DNA of 8,435 nt. It comes from Spirulina sp. DLM2.Bin59 (GTDB taxonomy: Bacteria; Cyanobacteriota; Cyanobacteriia; Cyanobacteriales; Spirulinaceae). The position numbers and the translations under genes are program-made. Below are positions 1 to 5,237 of this stretch, one piece after another. The notes below the pieces were generated by a model, which saw only the letters and a program-made list of their open reading frames with translations, made no database searches and was not told the DNA's origin. Where the stretch lies: positions 1 to 8,435 of the forward strand of contig RECT01000186.1 in the NCBI GenBank assembly GCA_007693875.1, written 5' to 3'. Position 1 is the stretch's first letter. Each line of letters opens with the position of its first letter.

Positions 1-90
1 AAAAGTGAACTCCAGGCGATCGTCAATCTGGGGGGGGTCTTAGGGTTGGTGATTGGGGGGTTACAGTCGGTGTGGCTGTTATTGCGCTAG
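1..90 (+). CDS. C-terminal end of a probable DUF445 family membrane protein (partial)
   Basis: The frame is open from the first base of the window and stops with TAG at 88-90, giving 29 residues that begin KSELQAIVNLGGVLGLVIGG and end QSVWLLLR. The 'LQAIVNLGGVLGLVIGGLQ' pattern, a short helix followed by a Gly-rich hydrophobic segment, resembles the C-terminal membrane anchor of DUF445 (YheB-like) proteins as I remember them. The rest of the gene lies to the left of the window. It converges on the nuclease-like gene with a 53-nt gap. That gap holds two copies of CTTGATT (93-99 and 108-114) and no convincing terminator. The reading frame is clear; the family call is inference from a short tail. 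Confidence 0.55.
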   Translation, partial: KSELQAIVNLGGVLGLVIGGLQSVWLLLR

Positions 91-143
91 GGCTTGATTC
101 CGGTAGACTTGATTAAAACGCTGACCGGGATAATCGGCGGGGA

Positions 144-1055
144 TTAGGGGTGGGATCTGAGCCATGTTTCGAGATCAGGGATGGTGTGTAAATCGAAAAT
201 GGCTTCGCCCAATGCGGCGATATCCTCACCGTTGAGGTCGAGAATTTGGGTTTGGAGAGGTTCAGGAATTGTTCCCAGTTTGCGGGTGAGTTGACGAACA
301 ATTAAAGTTTTTTGGCCGGTTTGTTCTCCCTCTTGGCGGGCTGTGTCGATGACATTATTTAAGTCCCGGTAATATTTCAAGCTGTTTTCATAACTATCCT
401 GTTCTGGGCGAGAAAGGTTTGCCAGTTCTGCAACTTCAAAGAGTTGGTTAAAAATGGGGTCTTGTTGGAGCCGTTGGGGGCGATCGCTCATTTCTGCGAG
501 ATGCCGCAACACAAAGAGCCACTGATCGAGGGGAGTTTCGAGTTCTTCGAGGGTTTTGGTAAATTTGGGCAGTTCGATGTAGATGAATTGCAGTTTTTCG
601 TAGAATACGCGGCAGTGTTGATCTTTGAGTTTGACGATGTGAATCAAATCAGGCTCTTGTTGGTGTTCTGCAAAGATAAAGTCAAGAACGCCCACGGTAT
701 AAATGGCAGCTAATTGGTAATTCCATTCGCCTTTTTGGGCTTGATCTTGGATAGGAAAGCTGGCGTAATAAATGCTGCGGTCTTTGAAAAAATTTTGTTT
801 CGCTTTTTGAATTTCAACAATGAACCGCTGGCCGTTGCTGGCTTGGCAATAGATGTCAAAGATGGCTTTACGGTCGAGGGGGGTATTGCCCAGATTTTCG
901 GTGTTTTTGTAGGTGAGGTCTTGGATTTGGTGGTGGGGGGGGAGGAGGGTATTGAGGAAGGCAATGGCCAATGCTTTATTGGCCTCTGTGCCGAAGATGC
1001 GTTTGAAGCCGAAGTCGGTGAGGGGGTTGATGTAGCGGTCTTGGAGGTAGGTCAT
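144..1055 (-). CDS. Rpn family PD-(D/E)XK nuclease / putative transposase with DUF4351 tail
   Basis: This 303-residue protein opens with the family signature 'YINPLTDFGFKRIFG' (residues 8-22), which also supports the chosen start; no good Shine-Dalgarno is visible before it. The nuclease core follows: D67 in 'DRKAIFDIYC', then 'RFIVEIQKAKQ' with E81 and Q83. The (D/E)-x-Q form is usual in Rpn/PDDEXK_2 proteins, where Gln replaces the Lys of classical PD-(D/E)XK enzymes. 'DRSIYYAS' (92-99) is another family block. Residues about 249-299 ('LIVRQLTRKLG' to 'DLETWL') match the DUF4351 domain often fused to this family in cyanobacteria. Family members were once annotated as transposases; E. coli Rpn proteins are DNA endonucleases that promote RecA-independent recombination. 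Cyanobacteria carry many paralogs, so its nearness to a defence locus may be coincidence. The gene appears intact. Confidence 0.88.
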   Translation of the reverse strand: MTYLQDRYINPLTDFGFKRIFGTEANKALAIAFLNTLLPPHHQIQDLTYKNTENLGNTPLDRKAIFDIYCQASNGQRFIVEIQKAKQNFFKDRSIYYASFPIQDQAQKGEWNYQLAAIYTVGVLDFIFAEHQQEPDLIHIVKLKDQHCRVFYEKLQFIYIELPKFTKTLEELETPLDQWLFVLRHLAEMSDRPQRLQQDPIFNQLFEVAELANLSRPEQDSYENSLKYYRDLNNVIDTARQEGEQTGQKTLIVRQLTRKLGTIPEPLQTQILDLNGEDIAALGEAIFDLHTIPDLETWLRSHP

Positions 1056-1205
1056 GGGCGGGGTGAAGTGATGATGGTTTTGAGGGTAGCGATGAACTAA
1101 GATTCTCGAATATCGGTTTTAGGTAGAGGGAATATTTAAGGGCGGCATTTTTGCGCGGCTACTGTTGCGATTTGGGAAACGGTGGATTAGGCTGAAGAGA
1201 TTTGT
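1056..1205. promoter_or_regulatory. Divergent intergenic region between the Rpn-like gene and the TPR gene
   Basis: This 150-nt stretch separates two divergently transcribed starts, so it must hold both promoters if each gene is transcribed independently. The most A/T-rich patch, 'GAATATTTAAG' at 1130-1140, is the likeliest core region for at least one of them. A weak -35/-10 pair on the + strand (TTGCGA at 1165-1170, TAGGCT 17 nt later) would place the transcript start on top of the ribosome binding site, so I do not call it. No RNA gene or strong hairpin is visible. Confidence 0.4.
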
Positions 1206-2168
1206 ATGGGATCAGTTTTTATGGTGAATTGTAAGTTAGTGGGGTTGATTTTGGCCCTGTCGCTGGTGTTTGCACCCCAAAGGGTGATGGCTGAGACAGT
1301 GGATCAGTTTTTGGAGCAGGCTGAAGCGGCTGCGCAGGAAGAACGCTATGGCGAGGCAGAAATGATCCTGCGTCAAGCCATTGGACTCAACCCCAATGAT
1401 GCCGATGTTCACTTCTATCTGGGGCTTGTCCTCCTGGAACAAGACCAACCAGAAGCAGCGATCGCTGCCTTCCAACGGGTGATCGAACTCAATCCCAATC
1501 ATGCCTATGCTCCCTTCTGGTTCAATGCTGTGCTGATCACCCAGGGGCAACCAGAAGCGGCGATCGCCTTCTACCAACGGGCCATTGAACGCGACCCCAA
1601 TAGTGCCATTGCCCATAACAATCTGGGCAATGCGTTGCATTTCCAAGGGGAAATCGAAGCCGCCATTCTCTCCCACCAACGGGCGATCGAACTCGACCCC
1701 AATTTAGGGATTGCTCACGCCGCTCTCGGTAATGCCCTGCGGATGCAAGGGAACCTAGAAGCAGCGATCCGCTCCTACCAACGGGCGATCGCACTGGATC
1801 CCGATCATGCCAGTGCTCACTACAATCTCGGTTTTGTGCTGAGAGATCAAGGGAAACCAGCGGAAGCGATCGCTGCCTTCCAGCGGTCAATTGAGCTAGA
1901 CCCCGATAATGCTTTTGCCCACTCTGTTCTCGGTGATCTGCTCAGGGCGGAAGGGCAACCTGAGGCGGCGCTCCCCTTCTACCTAAGGGCCATTGAGTTA
2001 GACCCTGATAATGCGATTGCCCACTACGATCTGGGTAATCTCCTGAAAGACCAGGGCCAACTAGAAGCGGCGATCGCTGCCTTCCAACGGGCGATCGCCC
2101 TCGATCCCGACTTCACCGCAGCCCAAACGAATCTCGAAGCAGTGGAACGCCTGCTGGCCAACCCATAA
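1206..2168 (+). CDS. Exported tetratricopeptide (TPR) repeat protein
   Basis: This 320-residue protein is almost wholly TPR. The N-terminus has a basic residue (K10), a hydrophobic core (LVGLILALSLVFA, 11-23) and a probable signal peptidase site after 'VMA' (A29), so export to the periplasm or thylakoid lumen is predicted. Eight units of exactly 34 residues follow at 31-64, 65-98, 99-132, 133-166, 167-200, 201-234, 235-268 and 269-302, then a half-unit cap (303-320). Most carry the TPR consensus W/L-G-Y-A-P pattern as 'AHxxLGxxL...G..EAAIxxxQRAIxLDPx'. TPRs are protein-protein scaffolds; no catalytic domain is fused, so the partner and role cannot be deduced. A GAAGAGA stretch at 1194-1200, 5 nt before the ATG, supports the start. 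Met6 (1221) is an alternative start that would keep the signal peptide. Cyanobacteria have many such proteins, and a defence role is not implied. Confidence 0.9.
   Translation: MGSVFMVNCKLVGLILALSLVFAPQRVMAETVDQFLEQAEAAAQEERYGEAEMILRQAIGLNPNDADVHFYLGLVLLEQDQPEAAIAAFQRVIELNPNHAYAPFWFNAVLITQGQPEAAIAFYQRAIERDPNSAIAHNNLGNALHFQGEIEAAILSHQRAIELDPNLGIAHAALGNALRMQGNLEAAIRSYQRAIALDPDHASAHYNLGFVLRDQGKPAEAIAAFQRSIELDPDNAFAHSVLGDLLRAEGQPEAALPFYLRAIELDPDNAIAHYDLGNLLKDQGQLEAAIAAFQRAIALDPDFTAAQTNLEAVERLLANP
1296..2111 (+). repeat. Eight tandem 102-bp units encoding the TPR array
   Basis: The coding repeats keep a strict 102-bp period from codon 31 to codon 302 with no insertion or deletion. Four perfect GCGATCGC sites (1458, 1560, 1866, 2070) lie at one register of the unit, over codons for A-I-A in 'EAAIAAF'. 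Two more (1785, 2091) lie at a second register, over 'RAIAL'. Spacings within each register are exact multiples of 102. Near-HIP1 variants occur at other units, for example GCGATCGA at 1683, in the second register. The high DNA similarity between units suggests amplification or gene conversion within the array. Confidence 0.85.
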
Positions 2169-2210
2169 CTCTACCTCCCCACTTCGTGAGCCAGAGATTC
2201 CCCAACAACG

Positions 2211-2226
2211 AGCAGATTATTCTGCT
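2211..2226. repeat. Small inverted repeat in the TPR-drmD gap
   Basis: AGCAGA (2211-2216) and TCTGCT (2221-2226) form a 6-bp stem with a TTAT loop in the 111-nt gap 2169-2279. It is followed by A-rich sequence rather than a T-run, so it does not look like an intrinsic terminator for the TPR gene. It could be a regulator-binding site upstream of drmD or chance. The same gap must contain the drmD promoter if the operon starts there. Its right half (2227-2251) is purine/A-rich, and I could not fix a reliable -35/-10 pair. Confidence 0.35.
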
Positions 2227-2279
2227 AAAAAGAAGTAAGTTTAAAGGTGAAAAGCTGCAACGTTAGGTAGTGGAAAAAG

Positions 2280-5132
2280 ATGGTAAATGAGATTGCGCCA
2301 GGGGCAAGAATTGTCTGTCGGGATGCGGAATGGTTGGTGAAGTCGGTGGCGATCGCCAAAGGTGAAGGCTGCATCATCGAAGCCGTAGGGGTTTCAGAAT
2401 TCATTCAAGGCAAGGCGGCGCGATTCATTGCAGCCTTAGACAAAGTGGAGGTGTTGCGCCCCGAAGCCACCCAATTAGTCCGGGATACTTCTTCGGGCTA
2501 TCAGCATAGCCTGCTGTTTCTCGAAGCCCAGATTCGCCAAACCGCGCCCGATGATGGCCGGCTCTACCAAGGGCATCGGGCCGCGATGGATATTTTGCCC
2601 TATCAACTGTGGCCAGCGGCGAAGGCCTTGGGAATGCCCCGGCAGCGGATTTTGATTGCCGATGCGGTGGGCCTGGGGAAAACCCTTGAATGTGGCATTT
2701 TGGTGACGGAACTGATCCGGCGGGGGCAGGGGCGGCGGATTTTGGTTGTCACCACGAAGTCAATGATGACGCAGTTTCAAAAGGAGTTTTGGAGCCGGTT
2801 CACCATTCCCCTTGTGCGTCTGGATTCGAGCAAAATTCAACAGGTGCGCAGCCGGATTCCGGGGAACCATAACCCCTTCCACTACTACGATCGCAGCATC
2901 ATTTCCATTGATACCCTCAAGCAAGACCGCGAGTATCGCACCTATCTGGAAGCCGCCCATTGGGACATTATCATCATTGATGAAGCCCATAATGTGGCGA
3001 AACGGGGCAAGGGGCAAATGGCTTCCAAACGGGCCCGCTTGGCCGATCGCCTCGCCACCCGTTCCGATACCTTGATTTTGCTCTCGGCTACGCCCCACGA
3101 TGGCCGGGCGGAAAGCTTTGCGAGCTTGATGAATATGCTTGACCCGACGGCGATCGCCAACGAATCCGACTACACCCAAGAGGATATTCGGGATCTTTAT
3201 GTGCGGCGGTTCAAAAAAGATGTGTTGGCGGATCTGCAAAAGCACGTTCCAGAGCGACAGGTGGCGGTGATTGAGGGGGAAGCCTCCCAGGCTGAAGAGC
3301 GAGTTTTTCGGCAGTTGGATGCGCTGCAATTGACCTCAGATCAGCAGAGCAAAGGCGTGCAACTGTTTAAAACCACCCTGCTCAAGGCGATGCTATCTAG
3401 TCCCATGGCCTGCTTGGAAACCGTCAAGCAGCGGCTCCAACGCTTGAAAAATAAAGAATCCAGACAGACAGAACGGGCCGAACTCACCGCCCTTGTCCCG
3501 GCCTTGGAGGCGATTAATCACCGCAGTTTTGCCAAATATCAAGCCCTCCTGAAGCTGATTCAAGAGGATTGGCAATGGACGGGGGCTGATCCTGACGATC
3601 GCCTCGTGATTTTTACCGGGCGGTTGGCCACCTTGGGGTTTTTGCGGGATCGGTTGCCCCTGGATTTGAAGCTCAAAAAAGAGGCGATCGCCCTCCTTGA
3701 TGGCGGCCTCCCGGATACAGAGCAGCAGGAAATTGTTGAAGCCTTCGGCCAAGGCCAAAGCCCCGTGCGGATCTTAATCGCCACGGAAGTGGCCGCCGAA
3801 GGCCTCAACCTCCACTACCGCAGCCATCGCTTAATTCACTTCGATATTCCCTGGTCTTTGATGACCCTGCAACAGCGCAACGGCCGGATCGATCGCTACG
3901 GACAAACCCACGCCCCCCAAATTCGCTATCTCCTGACGCGATCGCACCTTGAGCGCATGGATGAAGTGGAGCGCATTATCAAAGTCCTGCTCAATAAAGA
4001 CGAGCAGGCGATTAAAAACATTGGTGATCCGTCGGTGTTTATGGGGGTCTTTGATGCTGAGGCGGAGGAACGGCTGACGGAAGCGGCGATCGCCAATGGC
4101 ATCACGGCCCAAGCCTTTGAGCAGCAACTTGACGACAACGCCCAGAGCGTCGCGGCGGGGGAATTGGATCTTTTCGCCCTCTTCAGCAGTGCCCCCAGCG
4201 ACCCCAGCCCCGAACCCGTGGCCCCGCCCGTGGACTTTGGCAGTTTGCCCAGCGTCTTTGCTTCCACCTTTGACTATGCGGCGGCGGCGTTCACGGCCTT
4301 AGAAGACCGGCCGCCGAACCTGACGATCAACCCAGAAGCGCGGTTTGTGGAGTTGCAACTGCCGCCGACCCTCAAGCAACGCTATCGACGGCTCCCCCCG
4401 GAAATCCACCCCGATGAGCAGACCCTCTTACACCTCACCGCCCGCCCTGATGCGGTGATGGCTGCCATGGAAGCCGCCCGCCGGGAACAGCACCAATGGC
4501 CCCGCCAAGAATACCTGTGGGAACTGCATCCGGTGGTGGAATGGCTGACGGATCGGTGTATTTTCCGGTTTGGTCGCCATCAGGCCCCGGTGATTGAAGT
4601 GGCTCAGGGTTTAGAGAGTGAAGAGGTGGTGTTTATTCTGTTTGGGAGTTTTCCGAATCGACGGGGTGCGCCCGTCCTGTCGCGGTGGAAATCGGTGTGT
4701 TTTCAGCAGGGGAAACGGGTGGGAGTGGAACCCCTAGAGGTGACGATCGCCCGTACCCAGTTGGGCCAGCAGTCGATCCCGAATCGGGGCAATTGTCCCT
4801 TAGATGATCTGTTGGAGTTGCGCGATCGCGCTGTGGCGGCGGCGCAGGCGGCGTTTTTAGCTGACCATCAGGCGTTTTCGGCCCAATTGGCGGTACAACT
4901 CCAGGAGCAGCGCGATCGCCTCGCTCAACTCCAACGCCATCACCATCAACAGCTTGAACTCCGTCTTGAGGATCACACCCAAAACCCGATCCAAGCCCAA
5001 CGCCGTCAAGGGGCTTTAAGCCGGATTGAAACGGTTTTTCAGGATCATCGCGATTGGGTTGAACTGTCGATGACCACGGATCCTAAGCCGTTTATCAAGT
5101 TGGTTGCTGTCTTGCGGGGCGGCGCAGTCTAA
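2280..5132 (+). CDS. drmD: DISARM SNF2-like helicase DrmD
   Basis: This 950-residue, predicted cytosolic SF2/SNF2 ATPase has all main helicase motifs: a Q-like 'YQLWPA' (108-113), Walker A 'DAVGLGKT' (128-135, K134), Walker B 'DEAH' (234-237), motif III 'SATPHDG' (269-275), motif V 'ATEVAAEGLNL' (501-511) and motif VI 'QQRNGRIDRYGQ' (531-542, Arg at 533, 536 and 539). The N-terminal 'PGARIVCRDAEWLVKSV' block and a later 'LWELHPVVEWLTDR' block (747-758) are, as I recall, typical of DrmD/HepA-like helicases. A Ser/Pro-rich linker (about 637-652) separates motor and C-terminal region, and a Gln/His-rich predicted coiled coil spans about 843-898. DrmD is the class 1 DISARM marker, thought to act on phage DNA with DrmA, DrmB and DrmC. 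The following gene encodes the expected methyltransferase. The start has only a weak GGA (2272-2274) as ribosome site, but the protein begins where the family does. The alternative is a stand-alone HepA-like or BREX-associated helicase; the neighbour favours DISARM. Confidence 0.85.
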   Translation: MVNEIAPGARIVCRDAEWLVKSVAIAKGEGCIIEAVGVSEFIQGKAARFIAALDKVEVLRPEATQLVRDTSSGYQHSLLFLEAQIRQTAPDDGRLYQGHRAAMDILPYQLWPAAKALGMPRQRILIADAVGLGKTLECGILVTELIRRGQGRRILVVTTKSMMTQFQKEFWSRFTIPLVRLDSSKIQQVRSRIPGNHNPFHYYDRSIISIDTLKQDREYRTYLEAAHWDIIIIDEAHNVAKRGKGQMASKRARLADRLATRSDTLILLSATPHDGRAESFASLMNMLDPTAIANESDYTQEDIRDLYVRRFKKDVLADLQKHVPERQVAVIEGEASQAEERVFRQLDALQLTSDQQSKGVQLFKTTLLKAMLSSPMACLETVKQRLQRLKNKESRQTERAELTALVPALEAINHRSFAKYQALLKLIQEDWQWTGADPDDRLVIFTGRLATLGFLRDRLPLDLKLKKEAIALLDGGLPDTEQQEIVEAFGQGQSPVRILIATEVAAEGLNLHYRSHRLIHFDIPWSLMTLQQRNGRIDRYGQTHAPQIRYLLTRSHLERMDEVERIIKVLLNKDEQAIKNIGDPSVFMGVFDAEAEERLTEAAIANGITAQAFEQQLDDNAQSVAAGELDLFALFSSAPSDPSPEPVAPPVDFGSLPSVFASTFDYAAAAFTALEDRPPNLTINPEARFVELQLPPTLKQRYRRLPPEIHPDEQTLLHLTARPDAVMAAMEAARREQHQWPRQEYLWELHPVVEWLTDRCIFRFGRHQAPVIEVAQGLESEEVVFILFGSFPNRRGAPVLSRWKSVCFQQGKRVGVEPLEVTIARTQLGQQSIPNRGNCPLDDLLELRDRAVAAAQAAFLADHQAFSAQLAVQLQEQRDRLAQLQRHHHQQLELRLEDHTQNPIQAQRRQGALSRIETVFQDHRDWVELSMTTDPKPFIKLVAVLRGGAV

Positions 5133-5139
5133 GGGGCTA

Positions 5140-5171
5140 GGGGAAACAAGGGGCTGTGCGCCCCTTGCCCC
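5140..5171 (+). other. GC-rich hairpin between drmD and drmMI
   Basis: A perfect 8-bp stem, CAAGGGGC (5147-5154) with GCCCCTTG (5160-5167), encloses a 5-nt loop. It can be extended by GGGG (5140-5143) pairing CCCC (5168-5171) across a 3-nt AAA bulge. It starts 8 nt after the drmD stop. No T-run follows, so it does not meet the usual form of an intrinsic terminator. It may protect or process the 3' end of the drmD message, reduce read-through into the methyltransferase gene, or be a copy of a dispersed cyanobacterial intergenic repeat. Confidence 0.6.
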
Positions 5172-5198
5172 GCCCGCGAATCCCATAGCCGCTCAGTT

Positions 5199-5217
5199 CC
5201 CCCCCTGTCCCCCCTGT
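5199..5217 (+). repeat. C-rich direct repeat in the leader of drmMI
   Basis: CCCCCCCTGT is followed immediately by CCCCCCTGT, so two nearly equal C-tract units sit just before the drmMI ribosome binding site. With the hairpin on its left it makes this 105-nt gap extremely low in complexity. The C-tracts could pair with the GGGG runs at 5133-5136, 5140-5143 and 5150-5153, giving alternative leader folds. No function is established. Confidence 0.5.
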
Positions 5218-5224
5218 ATTATTC

Positions 5225-5229
5225 GGAGA
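5225..5229 (+). promoter_or_regulatory. Shine-Dalgarno site of drmMI
   Basis: GGAGA lies 8 nt before the ATG at 5238, an optimal distance. It fixes this start, and no earlier in-frame start is supported. The methyltransferase has a clearly better site than drmD, so it may be translated independently at a higher rate, which would suit a host-protecting modification enzyme. Confidence 0.7.
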
Positions 5230-5237
5230 AAACCCCC

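Noticed and set aside
444..1100. Two adjoining + strand open frames opposite the Rpn-like gene
   Set aside because: They are antisense to conserved Rpn and DUF4351 segments and encode no recognisable motif.
2211..2226. Intrinsic terminator for the TPR gene
   Set aside because: The stem is only 6 bp with moderate GC and is followed by A-rich, not T-rich, sequence.
5140..5171. Intrinsic terminator of drmD
   Set aside because: The stem is strong but no T-run follows, and the next gene of the presumed operon starts 66 nt later. It is kept only as a structured element.
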